A stretch of 64,000 nt of DNA from Marivirga aurantiaca. Lineage in GTDB: Bacteria > Bacteroidota > Bacteroidia > Cytophagales > Cyclobacteriaceae. The stretch spans positions 1 to 64,000 of the forward strand of contig NZ_JAEQBW010000010.1 in the NCBI RefSeq assembly GCF_016679925.1, given 5' to 3'. The notes below the pieces were generated by a model. It saw only the letters and a list, made by a program, of their open reading frames with translations. It was not told where the DNA came from and did no database searches. A program made the translations under genes and the position numbers. This document shows, one piece after another, positions 7,235-15,902 of this stretch. The stretch's first letter is position 1; every line of letters starts with the position of its first letter.

Positions 7235-9037
7235 TCAAAATTCATAGGCTTGCTTTGCAGATACATGATCAGCAATTGATCTCCTTATCTCTTTTAAATT
7301 AGCCGGTTCAATTTTTGTAAATCTCTTTAATCCCAAAAGCATCATACGCTGTTCATCGCCTTCAGCAAAGGCAAAGATAGCTTCTTTACCAGCTTTTTGG
7401 GCTATATCCACAGCTCTGTGCATATATAATTGAGTCATGTTAATTTGTTGCTTGCAGGCTTCTTTTCCTTTCATCCCTATCAACTTCTCAGTTCTTAGTA
7501 AAGCAGACTCCGCAGCATAAACCTCAATCAACATATCTGCAAGGTTCATTAAAATCTCTTGCTCAGAGGAAAGCTTCTGCATATATTTTTGAACAGCAGC
7601 ACCTGAAATCATTAAACCTGCTTTTTTCAGATTAGCCAATACTTTCTTCTCTTTGGCAAACAGAGCTGTATCTTCCTGCGCACCAAAATCAGGAATACTT
7701 GTCAATTCCTTCTGCACATTCATGGCAGGGGTCATCAAATCAATTTTTCCTTTCATAGCCCTTTTCAGAAGCATATCAATCGTCAACATTCTGTTGATTT
7801 CATTGGTGCCTTCAAAAATTCTATTAATACGTGCATCCCTATAGGCTCTATCCATAGGAGCATCTGCAGAGAAGCCCATACCCCCGTATATCTGTACACC
7901 TTCATCTACAACATAATCCAATGTTTCAGAACCATGTACTTTCAAAATAGCACACTCAATAGCAAATTCCTCTACGGATTTCAACTTTGCCTCTGCCTCA
8001 TCCATTCCACCTTCAATCATCTCCTTAAAAGCATCGTCAATATTTTGACCTGCACGGTATGCTGCTGATTCAGAAGCATAGGTTCTGGCTGCCATTTCAG
8101 CTAATTTATGCTTGATGGCACCAAAAGTAGCAATTGATGTACCGAATTGCTTTCTTTCATTGGCATATTGGGCGGCTTGTCCCAACACACCCTTACAGGC
8201 CCCAATAGTTGAAGCCGCCAATTTTATTCTACCTATATTAAGGATATTTACGGCTATTTTAAATCCATTTTCCCTTTCTGAAAGAAGATTCTCAACAGGA
8301 ACTTTACAATCGTTGAAAAACACCTGACGAGTAGAAGAGCCTTTAATTCCCATTTTAGCTTCTTCTTCATTCATGGTTACTCCGCCAAAGTCCTTCTCGA
8401 TAATAAAAGCAGAAAGATTTTTATCATCGTCAATTTTAGCAAAAACAATGAATATGTCAGCAAAACCACCGTTGGTAATCCACATTTTCTGCCCATTGAC
8501 GATATAATGCTTTTTATCTTCTGTTAAAATGGCTTTCGTTTTTCCACTATTGGCATCCGAGCCAGAATCCGGCTCAGTAAGACAGTAAGAGGCTTTCCAC
8601 TCACCTGTAGCTAGTTTGGGCAGATATTTCTTCTTTTGTTCTGCATTACCATAATAAAGAATAGGAAGTGTACCAATTCCTGTATGGGCAGAAAGCGCAA
8701 CGGCAAATGAATGGCCTGCACCAATTACTTCGGCTACTAGCATAGAAGTATTGAAATCCATTCCAAAGCCACCATATTCTTCCGGAACTGAGGTTCCTAA
8801 AAGTCCCAATTCACCTGCTTTGTCCATTAATGACGGCATCAATTTAGGATTGCCTTTTACATCATCAATAGCATCTAATTGAGGATAGATTTCTTGTTCA
8901 AGAAAATCTATACAAGTTTGAGCAATCATTTTTTGCTCTTCTGACCACTCTTCCGGAGTGAAAACTGCCTGGGCCGGGGTTTCCTTAATTAGGAACTCCC
9001 CTCCCTTTGCTGAAAATGTTTTTTCTGTTGTTGACAT
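7235..9037 (-). CDS. Acyl-CoA dehydrogenase (VLCAD-like, ~600 residues)
   Basis: FAD enzyme introducing the first double bond in fatty-acid beta-oxidation. From the start chosen here it has 600 residues, the long ACAD form. Visible are the FAD/substrate strand YCLTEPDSGSDANS, the signature GMGFSADAPMDRAYRDARI and RIFEGTNEINRM, whose Glu is the likely catalytic base. A C-terminal helical extension of about 150 residues resembles the VLCAD/ACAD9 type. The ATG at 9037 (MSTTEKTFSAKGG) follows an A-rich AAAAAG, whereas the ATG at 9079 would add 14 residues running through a hairpin. It is the distal gene of the beta-oxidation block, 112 bp after the thiolase. Confidence 0.95.
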   Translation of the reverse strand: MSTTEKTFSAKGGEFLIKETPAQAVFTPEEWSEEQKMIAQTCIDFLEQEIYPQLDAIDDVKGNPKLMPSLMDKAGELGLLGTSVPEEYGGFGMDFNTSMLVAEVIGAGHSFAVALSAHTGIGTLPILYYGNAEQKKKYLPKLATGEWKASYCLTEPDSGSDANSGKTKAILTEDKKHYIVNGQKMWITNGGFADIFIVFAKIDDDKNLSAFIIEKDFGGVTMNEEEAKMGIKGSSTRQVFFNDCKVPVENLLSERENGFKIAVNILNIGRIKLAASTIGACKGVLGQAAQYANERKQFGTSIATFGAIKHKLAEMAARTYASESAAYRAGQNIDDAFKEMIEGGMDEAEAKLKSVEEFAIECAILKVHGSETLDYVVDEGVQIYGGMGFSADAPMDRAYRDARINRIFEGTNEINRMLTIDMLLKRAMKGKIDLMTPAMNVQKELTSIPDFGAQEDTALFAKEKKVLANLKKAGLMISGAAVQKYMQKLSSEQEILMNLADMLIEVYAAESALLRTEKLIGMKGKEACKQQINMTQLYMHRAVDIAQKAGKEAIFAFAEGDEQRMMLLGLKRFTKIEPANLKEIRRSIADHVSAKQAYEF

Positions 9038-9061
9038 CTTTTTAATTTTTACTAGTGAGTA

Positions 9062-9079
9062 GTGGGTAAGGCTACCCAC
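9062..9079. repeat. Short hairpin GTGGGTA-AGGC-TACCCAC in thiolase/dehydrogenase gap
   Basis: A 7-bp perfect stem with a 4-base loop lies in the 112-bp gap of the operon, 25 bp before the dehydrogenase ATG. It has no U-tract and may be a processing or stability element. Confidence 0.4.
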
Positions 9080-9149
9080 AATGTTTTTATTAAAATATAT
9101 AGAAATTAAACCTGCCTCAGTACTTGAAATATAATCCTGAGACTCTGGC

Positions 9150-10319
9150 TTACATCATTTCGTAAATTCCGGCAATACCCTGACCACCACCGATACAAGC
9201 AGTTACCATTCCGTATTTGCCCTGAGTTCTTTTCAATTCATTAAATAACTGAACTGAAAGCTTAGCTCCTGAACAACCTAGTGGATGACCAAGCGCAATG
9301 GCACCTCCGTTGACATTTACTTTGCTCATATCAAGTTCCAGTTCTCTGGCTACTGCTAATGACTGAGCCGCAAAAGCTTCGTTGAGTTCAATTAAATCCA
9401 GGTCATTTAATTTTAAGCCTGCTTGTTTCAAGGCTTTTGGAACGGCCATTACCGGGCCAATGCCCATGATGCGTGGTTCAACACCTGCCACTCCGAAGCC
9501 CACCATTCGGGCAATTGGCTTTACGTTTAATTCTTTTACCATTTTTTCTGACATCACCATCACAAATGAGGCTCCATCATTAGTAGGTGAAGCATTTCCG
9601 GCCGTAACCGATCCACCTTGCGCAAAAACTGGTCTTAATTTCGAAAGCACTTCCATGCTGGTATCTGCTCGTGGGCCTTCATCTTTATTAACTACATAGT
9701 CACGGGTTTTCTTTTTGCCATCTTCCACATAAGTTTCCGTTACATTAATGGGGACGATTTCCTCATCAAATTTACCGGCTTCCTGCGCTTTAATAGCTTT
9801 CATATGAGAATTAAAAGCAAACTCATCCTGATCTTCCCTTGAAACATTAAATTTATGGGAAACCTGCTCTGCAGTAAGTCCCATTGAAGTGTAATAATCA
9901 GGGGTTTCAGTCGCTATTTTATAATTTAGAGCTGTTTTATAGCCCATTATAGGTACCAGTGACATAGATTCCGTACCACCTGCAATGATGATATCGGCAA
10001 ATCCAGCCTGAATTTTTGAAGCTGCGATATTAATTGCTTCCAAACCTGAGCCACAATACCTGTTGATTACCATTCCCGGCACTTCTTTTCCAAGAGCCAA
10101 TAAGGAAATCATACGTCCCATTTGCATTCCCTGCTCAGCTTCCTGCACAGCATTTCCTACAATAAGGTCATCCACCATTTCATTTTCTACTCCTCCTACC
10201 TGAGCAACCAAGTGCTTTATAATATCTGAAGCTAAGTCATCCGGTCTGTAAAATCGTAAACCGCCTTTTTTGGCACGTGTTACTGCCGATCTATATCCTG
10301 CTACTATATATGCATCCAT
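9150..10319 (-). CDS. Acetyl-CoA acyltransferase (3-ketoacyl-CoA thiolase)
   Basis: Thiolase cleaving 3-ketoacyl-CoA with CoA, the last step of each beta-oxidation round. At 389 residues it has the usual size. Catalytic residues are all present: Cys89 in NRYCGSGLEA, His345 in GGAIALGHPLGCSGAK and Cys375 in TACIGGGQG. The nearby dehydrogenase/hydratase and acyl-CoA dehydrogenase genes favour the degradative (FadA/FadI) role over acetoacetyl-CoA synthesis. In transcription order it follows the broken intervening-sequence-type gene. The intergenic DNA just upstream contains CAATTGACAA repeats. Confidence 0.95.
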   Translation of the reverse strand: MDAYIVAGYRSAVTRAKKGGLRFYRPDDLASDIIKHLVAQVGGVENEMVDDLIVGNAVQEAEQGMQMGRMISLLALGKEVPGMVINRYCGSGLEAINIAASKIQAGFADIIIAGGTESMSLVPIMGYKTALNYKIATETPDYYTSMGLTAEQVSHKFNVSREDQDEFAFNSHMKAIKAQEAGKFDEEIVPINVTETYVEDGKKKTRDYVVNKDEGPRADTSMEVLSKLRPVFAQGGSVTAGNASPTNDGASFVMVMSEKMVKELNVKPIARMVGFGVAGVEPRIMGIGPVMAVPKALKQAGLKLNDLDLIELNEAFAAQSLAVARELELDMSKVNVNGGAIALGHPLGCSGAKLSVQLFNELKRTQGKYGMVTACIGGGQGIAGIYEMM

Positions 10320-10411
10320 AACATTTAATTTAAATTTTCTATAAATTTTAAATCTCTTATTCTAATTATATTAATTGACAGTTGACAATTCAATTGCCTG
10401 CGGCATCGATT

Positions 10412-10421
10412 CAATTGACAA
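10412..10421 (+). repeat. Left flanking repeat CAATTGACAA of the inserted four-helix-bundle gene
   Basis: CAATTGACAA here is the exact inverted partner of TTGTCAATTG at 10831-10840 on the other side of the gene. Partial copies surround it: GTTGACAATT at 10381 and TTGTCAA at 10424-10430, the latter containing the gene's stop codon. Confidence 0.6.
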
Positions 10422-10426
10422 AATTG

Positions 10427-10802
10427 TCAAGTATCTTTATTTACTTCGGCTATTTTTCTTCTGTACTTTTCAGGATGACCTATCATATGATTAAGTAATT
10501 TTCCAATTTGAATACTTTCAGTCATCAAAAGTTCATGCTTTTCACACTCTATATATTTACAATACAAAGCAAAATCCAACCAAGTTTGGGTTTCCGTATT
10601 TTCCATATCGCTATCGGAAACCTTATTAGTAAAATAAGCTTCATATTGCCTTTTTCTATAAGCCTCTGCAATACAAGACGCAACAGATCTGGAACTTCTT
10701 CTAATTTGATCAGTCAAAGAATACCTTTCTCTTTTGGAAATTTTTTTGAAATATCAAAAAAATTTCCATCGCTAGTTGAAAAGTTTTTTGATAAACTGTC
10801 AA
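10427..10802 (-). pseudogene. Frameshifted four-helix-bundle protein (23S rRNA intervening-sequence type)
   Basis: The intact 3' part (10427-10717) encodes TDQIRRSSRSVASCIAEAYRKR and DMENTETQTWLDFAL, diagnostic of the four-helix-bundle family first found in 23S rRNA intervening sequences. The expected N-terminal helix is encoded upstream but in two other frames. LTVYQKTFQLAMEIF is read from about 10802, then DISKKFPKEK from 10755, then SLTDQIRRS. Each switch needs one added base, at a run of seven T and at AAAGG on the minus strand. So two single-base losses separate the gene from a normal copy of about 118 residues. Real decay and homopolymer sequencing error both fit. It lies between two beta-oxidation genes, bounded by inverted repeats. 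Confidence 0.75.
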
Positions 10803-10830
10803 CTTTAGATAACCCCTCTCTACTTGTCTT

Positions 10831-10870
10831 TTGTCAATTGCCACTTTTGTCAATTGTTTATTGTCAATTA
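10831..10870 (+). repeat. Right flanking repeats, three copies of TTGTCAATTR
   Basis: TTGTCAATTG occurs at 10831-10840 and 10847-10856, and TTGTCAATTA at 10861-10870. The last copy supplies the TAA stop of the dehydrogenase/hydratase gene. Together with CAATTGACAA at 10412 they bracket the inserted gene as inverted repeats. Confidence 0.6.
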
Positions 10871-13276
10871 ATTCCTAAGTGGCTTACCACCTTGAATTAC
10901 TGACTGAATTCTTTCAAGCGTTTTCTTAGTTCCTAATAATGACAAGAAAGCTTCTCTTTCCAGATCCAATAAATATTGTTCTGAAACTTCCTGCGGATAA
11001 GATAAATCTCCACCGCACATTACGTAGGCAATTTTCTCAGCAATCAATTTGTCATGTTCTGAAATATAATTACCCATCTTCATCCCACTGATACCGGCAC
11101 TAAATAAAGCAATACCTGTTCTTCCTTGAACCCTGATATCTGTTCTTTCCTTCGGCATAGTATAACCAGCATCATATAATCTCAAAGCTGCTGCCTTGGC
11201 ATCGGCAATTTGCCGGTTGCGGTTTATGCTTATTCCATCAGATGGCCTAAGAATGCCCATTTCCCTGGCTTCCTCAGCAGAAGTAGCCACTTTGGCTGTA
11301 GCAATATTCATAAATGCATTCTGAAGAACATTTAATTCTACATCGCCTTCTTGTAATCTGTCAGAGACACGAAGTGCATTTTCCTTTGTACCACCACCTC
11401 CAGGAATTACACCCACTCCAACTTCTACTAATCCAATATAAGTTTCGGCTGAAGCCTGAATGTGATCGGCATGCATAGAAAGTTCACACCCTCCACCTAA
11501 AGCCATATTATGCGGAGCTGCCACTACAGGAACCGCAGAATACCTGATACGCATCATTGTTTGCTGAAACTGACGAATCATAAAATCCAATTCATCATAA
11601 TCCTGCTCTATGGCATACATAAATACCATTCCTAAATTTGCTCCTAATGAGAAGTTAGAACCTTCATTGGCTATTACAACTCCTTTATATTTTTCTTCTC
11701 CAAGAGCAATACCTTTGTTTATAGCTTCAATAACCCCTCCACCCAAGGTGTTGGATTTTGACCTGAATTCCACATTTATTACATCATCACCTAAATCAAT
11801 GATTGATGCTTCAGCATTTTCCCAAATCACTTTACCGCTTTCCCTCAGGTTTTCAAGAATGATAAATTCTTCAGTACCCGGGATCGCTTTATATGATTTG
11901 CTGTCGATATCGTAATATTTTTTAACTCCTTTTTCTACTTTGTAAAAAGACTCTGCCCCTGAAGCAAGCATATCATAAACCCACTGATTGGGTTTATAGC
12001 CTAATTCCTCCATTTTTTCAACAGATTTCTTCACTCCTAAAGTGTCCCAGGTTTCAAAAGGACCTAGTTCCCAGCCAAAACCTGTACAAAGGGCCTGATC
12101 TATCCGGTATAATTCATCAGATATTTCAGGAATCCTGTTGGAAACATATTTAAAAAGACCATAGAATGAGTCTCGGTAGAACTCGCCCGCTTTATCCTTC
12201 CCATTTAACAATACCGGGAATCTTTCTTTCAGATTAGTAATGGGCTTAGTTTGCTCCAAAGTACCAAAACTCACCTTTTTCTTTTCCTCATATTCCATGG
12301 ATTCAAGGTTAAGAGTAAGGATTTCAGTTTTACCATCCTTTTTGGTTTTCTTGTAGAAACCTTGTCCTGTCTTATCTCCTAACCAGTTATTCTCTTCCAG
12401 TTTACCTATTACTTTAGGTAATTTAAATGTATCTCTGCTTTCGTCATTCGGAAGATTCTCATATAATCCATTGGCTACTTTCACTAAAGTATCTAAACCT
12501 ACTACATCAGAAGTTCTGAAAGTGGCAGATTTGGGACGACCAATTACAGGCCCGGTGAGTTTATCCACCTGGTCTATATTTAAATCCATTTTCTGCATGG
12601 TTTCCACCACTTTAAGAATGGCATAAATTCCTACACGGTTGGCAATGAAAGCCGGGGTATCTTTACATAAAACGGTGGTTTTACCTAAAAACAAGTCTCC
12701 ATAATGCATCAGGAAATCTGTGATGTATTGATTTGTTTTAGGGGTAGGGATAATTTCCAGAAGTTTCAAATAGCGAGGCGGATTGAAGAAGTGTGTTCCC
12801 AGAAAATGTTTCTGAAAATCTTCGCTTCTTCCATCCAACATTAGGTTAATTGGAATACCAGAAGTATTGGAAGAAATGATGGTACCTTGTTTACGGTATT
12901 TCTCAACCTTTTCAAACATTTGCTTTTTAATATCCAGCCGCTCAACAATTGCTTCCAGCACCCAATCGCATTCTTTGATTTTTTCCAGATCATCATCAAA
13001 ATTGCCCAAGGTTATCCTATCGGCAAAATCTGAATGATATAATGCTGCCGGTTTATTTTTAAGAGTGGATTGAAATGCTTCATTCACAATTCTATTCCTC
13101 ACCTGTGGTGATTCCAGGCTAAGGCCTTTTTCCTTTTCCGGTTCCGTAAGCTCTCTCGGGACCATATCAAGTAAAAGTACCTGCACGCCAATATTGGCAA
13201 AATGACAGGCAATTCTGGAACCCATAATTCCTGAACCCAATACTGCTACTTTTCTGATGACTCGTTTCATTTGCAT
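10868..13276 (-). CDS. Bifunctional 3-hydroxyacyl-CoA dehydrogenase / enoyl-CoA hydratase
   Basis: An 802-residue multifunctional beta-oxidation enzyme. The N-terminal half is NAD-dependent 3-hydroxyacyl-CoA dehydrogenase: Rossmann motif VLGSGIMGSRIACHFA near residue 10, then LEAIVERLDIKK and SSNTSGIPI, and the helical C-lobe entered at GTHFFNPPRYLKLLEII. The C-terminal half is a crotonase (about 480-740), with GGGCELSMHADHIQASAETYI and GLVEVGVGVIPGGGGTKE carrying the two acidic catalytic positions. This order is the reverse of E. coli FadB/FadJ, where the hydratase comes first. It is the first enzyme gene below the MarR gene. An ATG at 13270 (MKRVIRKV) is an equally good start. Confidence 0.93.
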   Translation of the reverse strand: MQMKRVIRKVAVLGSGIMGSRIACHFANIGVQVLLLDMVPRELTEPEKEKGLSLESPQVRNRIVNEAFQSTLKNKPAALYHSDFADRITLGNFDDDLEKIKECDWVLEAIVERLDIKKQMFEKVEKYRKQGTIISSNTSGIPINLMLDGRSEDFQKHFLGTHFFNPPRYLKLLEIIPTPKTNQYITDFLMHYGDLFLGKTTVLCKDTPAFIANRVGIYAILKVVETMQKMDLNIDQVDKLTGPVIGRPKSATFRTSDVVGLDTLVKVANGLYENLPNDESRDTFKLPKVIGKLEENNWLGDKTGQGFYKKTKKDGKTEILTLNLESMEYEEKKKVSFGTLEQTKPITNLKERFPVLLNGKDKAGEFYRDSFYGLFKYVSNRIPEISDELYRIDQALCTGFGWELGPFETWDTLGVKKSVEKMEELGYKPNQWVYDMLASGAESFYKVEKGVKKYYDIDSKSYKAIPGTEEFIILENLRESGKVIWENAEASIIDLGDDVINVEFRSKSNTLGGGVIEAINKGIALGEEKYKGVVIANEGSNFSLGANLGMVFMYAIEQDYDELDFMIRQFQQTMMRIRYSAVPVVAAPHNMALGGGCELSMHADHIQASAETYIGLVEVGVGVIPGGGGTKENALRVSDRLQEGDVELNVLQNAFMNIATAKVATSAEEAREMGILRPSDGISINRNRQIADAKAAALRLYDAGYTMPKERTDIRVQGRTGIALFSAGISGMKMGNYISEHDKLIAEKIAYVMCGGDLSYPQEVSEQYLLDLEREAFLSLLGTKKTLERIQSVIQGGKPLRN

Positions 13277-13334
13277 TTAAGTTTATGTTTAATGATCAAA
13301 TGGAACCTCGCTTTATATAATCATCTATTTGTTT

Positions 13335-13347
13335 ATGATTACATCAT
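13335..13347. promoter_or_regulatory. Hyphenated palindrome ATGAT-TAC-ATCAT upstream of the beta-oxidation operon
   Basis: Two 5-bp arms flank a 3-bp spacer 59 bp above the dehydrogenase/hydratase start. Its place in the MarR-operon gap makes it a possible operator, but it differs from the 20-bp palindrome at the MarR promoter. Confidence 0.3.
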
Positions 13348-13413
13348 GCGCGGTTTCAAAAGTGTATTTTTTTTCTTTTGTGAATCTATATTATATATTG
13401 AAAAATTAATCCT

Positions 13414-13869
13414 TTACTGTTTTAAGTCTATAGCAGAATAAATTTCTTTATCATCGATCAACTGATTGATCTGCAAAATCACATCAAAAAACACCTCTAA
13501 TTTTTCAGGACTGATTTTATTAAAAACCGCTTCATTAAAAGCCTTTACAGTTTTTCGTGAGATCTCTTTTTTTTCTACACCCAATTCTGTCAAATAAATT
13601 CGAACAGATCGTTTATCCTCAGCATCCGGCTTTTTGTATATAAACCCTTTTTCTTCCATGCTCTTTAACATGCGTGTTAAGCTTCTGCTCTCCAAACCCA
13701 TTAAAGGGGCAATTTTTGTTGCCGGTGTTCCTTCTTTAGTATTTATATTTAACAGTACAAAACCAATAGAAGTTGTGATTCCATATTGCACTGCCTGCTG
13801 ATTATACATGCGCGAAATGGCATGCCATGCGGCCTTTATATTATAATCGATAGATTCTTCTCTCTTCAT
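13414..13869 (-). CDS. MarR family transcriptional regulator
   Basis: Winged-helix repressor, 151 residues from the ATG at 13869 (MKREESIDYNIKAAWHA). The recognition region is TPATKIAPLMGLESRSLTRMLKSMEEKGFIYKKPDAEDKRSVRIYLTELG, including the DxRS wing typical of MarR proteins. An upstream ATG at 13905 would put the start inside a 20-bp palindrome and above the -7 element, so it is rejected. The gene precedes the beta-oxidation genes on the same strand with a 137-bp gap. That suggests it controls fatty-acid degradation, perhaps sensing an acyl-CoA; this is inference from position. Confidence 0.88.
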   Translation of the reverse strand: MKREESIDYNIKAAWHAISRMYNQQAVQYGITTSIGFVLLNINTKEGTPATKIAPLMGLESRSLTRMLKSMEEKGFIYKKPDAEDKRSVRIYLTELGVEKKEISRKTVKAFNEAVFNKISPEKLEVFFDVILQINQLIDDKEIYSAIDLKQ

Positions 13870-13875
13870 TGAATT

Positions 13876-13883
13876 CAAATATA
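13876..13883 (-). promoter_or_regulatory. -7 element TATATTTG of the MarR gene
   Basis: TATATTTG on the minus strand ends 6 bases before the ATG at 13869, which would give a leaderless or nearly leaderless mRNA. The -33 position (13903-13906, reading TATG) is poor and lies inside the palindrome, consistent with a repressor-controlled promoter. Confidence 0.45.
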
Positions 13884-13890
13884 CAAAAAT

Positions 13891-13910
13891 ATAGTATGCA
13901 TGCATACTAT
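13891..13910. promoter_or_regulatory. 20-bp perfect palindrome ATAGTATGCATGCATACTAT, likely MarR operator
   Basis: Every base of the 10-bp half-site is mirrored. It overlaps the expected -33 region and lies 7 bp above the -7 element of the MarR gene, the classic placement for autorepression by a dimeric MarR protein. Confidence 0.65.
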
Positions 13911-14241
13911 ATGTGAAAAAATTTTTTTATTCTTTTCGAAGTGGTTTAAACGAAGATTACCTATTGGAAAAGACATTACAAAGAATTATTGATAGGTATT
14001 AAAGCATATTACCATTTAATATATTATTGGCAATAAATAAAGTGAGAAGAGAAATGCTATGGTATATTATGGCCTTTTAGCGAATGAGAAGTATGTAAAT
14101 TGTTCTGAATAAATCCACAGCACCTATCTTTTTAGGATATTTTCCGTGTAATACCCAATATGTGGTACTGATTAATCAGGTAATCTGAATTATCACATAT
14201 CAGTACTACATATTGAATTTTGAACTATAAAATCTTAAAAG
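13911..14241. other. Intergenic region with a 17-bp inverted repeat
   Basis: There is no gene between the MarR promoter and the small membrane protein gene. CAATATGTGGTACTGAT (14156-14172) and ATCAGTACTACATATTG (14199-14215) are inverted copies with one mismatch, 26 bp apart. A perfect 12-bp palindrome, CTGATTAATCAG (14168-14179), overlaps the left arm, so two alternative hairpins compete. The rest is AT-rich without recognised signals. Confidence 0.6.
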
Positions 14242-14451
14242 ATGATTTATTCGATTTTTCAAACCTTGAACAATATATCCAATTTGTTAATTCTTCAAAT
14301 TCCCCAGGGGGTTCCTCACCCTGATGATAGTGAGCCACTAACGATCCAATCACCATTTGATGTTATTTTTTATATAGTTATCCCTATATTAATTATTATA
14401 GGATACTTCTTTTGGCGAAGAAGAAGGAAAAACAGGAATGATAAAAAATAA
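14242..14451 (+). CDS. Small single-pass membrane protein
   Basis: A 69-residue protein. A mildly hydrophobic N-terminus and a Pro-rich segment (IPQGVPHPDDSEPL) are followed by one strong transmembrane helix (VIFYIVIPILIIIGYFFW) and a very basic tail RRRRKNRNDKK, placing the C-terminus in the cytoplasm. I recall similar short proteins in other Bacteroidota but know no function. It stands alone on the plus strand, with a strong inverted repeat upstream and a palindrome plus terminator directly after the stop. That terminator supports it as a real transcribed gene. Confidence 0.7.
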   Translation: MIYSIFQTLNNISNLLILQIPQGVPHPDDSEPLTIQSPFDVIFYIVIPILIIIGYFFWRRRRKNRNDKK

Positions 14452-14469
14452 CCTTTTCTTAAGAAAAGG
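14452..14469. repeat. 18-bp perfect palindrome CCTTTTCTTAAGAAAAGG
   Basis: It begins at the base after the stop codon of the small membrane protein gene and directly precedes the terminator hairpin, so the 3' end has two stacked stems. Confidence 0.6.
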
Positions 14470-14475
14470 ATAAAT

Positions 14476-14509
14476 AAAAAAGGGAAACTCGGTCGAGTTT
14501 CCCTTTTTT
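14476..14509. terminator. Bidirectional intrinsic terminator
   Basis: A 16-bp perfect stem, AAAAAAGGGAAACTCG / CGAGTTTCCCTTTTTT, with a 2-base GT gap gives A- and T-tracts on both strands. It serves the small membrane protein gene (plus) and nqrF (minus). Confidence 0.9.
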
Positions 14510-14536
14510 ATTTATTAGATTTTGTTCGTTTTGGAA

Positions 14537-15838
14537 TTACCCTCCAAAATCATCGAACCTTATATTTTCAGATGGTACACCCATATCATCCAACATTTTC
14601 AAAACTGCTGAGTTCATTAGTGGAGGCCCACATAAGTAGAACTCAATTTCTTCAGGTTCTTTAATATCTTTCAAGTAATTGTCATAAAGAGCCTGATGGA
14701 TAAATCCTGTGTAACCATCGCCATCATCATCTAAACTCTTTTTCACTTTCCAGTTATCTTCTTCCATTGGTTCAGACAAGGCAATATGGAATTTAAAATT
14801 TGGATTTTTTTCTTCTATATCTCTAAAGTGGTTAGTGTAAAAAAGTTCTCTTTTTGAACGACCACCATACCAGTAAGAAACTTTTCTATCAGTACCTTCA
14901 GTATGAAACAAGTGGAAAATATGTGAACGCAATGGAGCCATACCGGCACCACCACCTATATAAATCATCTCAGCATCAGATTTGTTGATATGGAATTCAC
15001 CATAAGGTCCGGAGATAGTTACTTTATCTCCCGGTTTTCTGGAGAATACATAAGAAGAACAAATACCAGGATTTACATCCATCCATCCATTTTTGGCTCT
15101 ATCAAATGGAGGCGTTGCAATACGAATATTCAACATAATGATGTCTCCTTCTGCAGGATGGTTGGCCATAGAATAAGCCCTGAAGATTTCCTCATCATTT
15201 TTCATGACTAAATCCCACAATCCAAATTTGTCCCAATCTTCCTGAAAGATATCCTCCTTATGTCCCAATTCAGGGTGAGGTGTGATATCCATGGTTTTAA
15301 ATTGTACTTCAATTGGTGGTACATCAATTTGAATATATCCACCCGGTTCAAAATCCAATGTTTCTCCTTCCGGTAATTGAACAACAAATTCTTTAATAAA
15401 AGTAGATACGTTATAGTTGGACTTAACAGTACATTCCCATTTTTTGATACCAAAAATTTCTTCCGGTATTCTGATATGCATGTCTTCCTTTACTTTTACC
15501 TGGCATGAAAGACGAACATTTTCTTTTTTCTCTGCCCTGCTTAAATGGCCTTCTTCTGTTGGAAGCACATCCCCTCCCCCATCTTCAACTACGCATTTGC
15601 ACATTGCACAAGTACCACCACCACCGCAAGCAGAAGGTAAATAAACACTCTGTGTAGCCAATGTAGATAATAAAGTGGAGCCAGCTGAAGTTACAATAGG
15701 GTTTTCTTCATCTCCATTAACATAAATATTAACAGGGCCTGATTGTACTAACTTGGATTGCGCAAACAATAAAATAAATACTAATAGAAGTATGATTACT
15801 GTAAAGGCAATTACTGAAGCAATAATTACTGGTGTCAT
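14537..15838 (-). CDS. nqrF: Na+-translocating NADH:quinone reductase subunit F
   Basis: NqrF is the NADH-oxidising flavoprotein subunit of the sodium-pumping NQR complex. The 433-residue protein has one N-terminal transmembrane helix (3-26) and a plant-type 2Fe-2S domain with Cys71, Cys77, Cys80 and Cys112 ([11 protein letters not shown] then LSCQV). The ferredoxin-reductase module follows: FAD motif RAYSMANHP, then [12 protein letters not shown] and the terminal [12 protein letters not shown] for NAD. NqrA-E genes normally accompany it, yet here the neighbours are a radical SAM gene upstream and a convergent small gene. So either the operon is split or this copy is a separate one. Family assignment is firm. 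Confidence 0.93.
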   Translation of the reverse strand: MTPVIIASVIAFTVIILLLVFILLFAQSKLVQSGPVNIYVNGDEENPIVTSAGSTLLSTLATQSVYLPSACGGGGTCAMCKCVVEDGGGDVLPTEEGHLSRAEKKENVRLSCQVKVKEDMHIRIPEEIFGIKKWECTVKSNYNVSTFIKEFVVQLPEGETLDFEPGGYIQIDVPPIEVQFKTMDITPHPELGHKEDIFQEDWDKFGLWDLVMKNDEEIFRAYSMANHPAEGDIIMLNIRIATPPFDRAKNGWMDVNPGICSSYVFSRKPGDKVTISGPYGEFHINKSDAEMIYIGGGAGMAPLRSHIFHLFHTEGTDRKVSYWYGGRSKRELFYTNHFRDIEEKNPNFKFHIALSEPMEEDNWKVKKSLDDDGDGYTGFIHQALYDNYLKDIKEPEEIEFYLCGPPLMNSAVLKMLDDMGVPSENIRFDDFGG

Positions 15839-15882
15839 GAACTCTTTATTTTGTTCCTTTTTTAACTCAATGAATTGAAGTG

Positions 15883-15890
15883 CAAATATA
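15883..15890 (-). promoter_or_regulatory. -7 element TATATTTG upstream of nqrF
   Basis: TATATTTGC on the minus strand lies 44 bp before the nqrF ATG. An inverted repeat lies just upstream of it. No clear TTTG is found at 19 bp. Confidence 0.45.
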
Positions 15891-15902
15891 TTAGATAATC
15901 CT

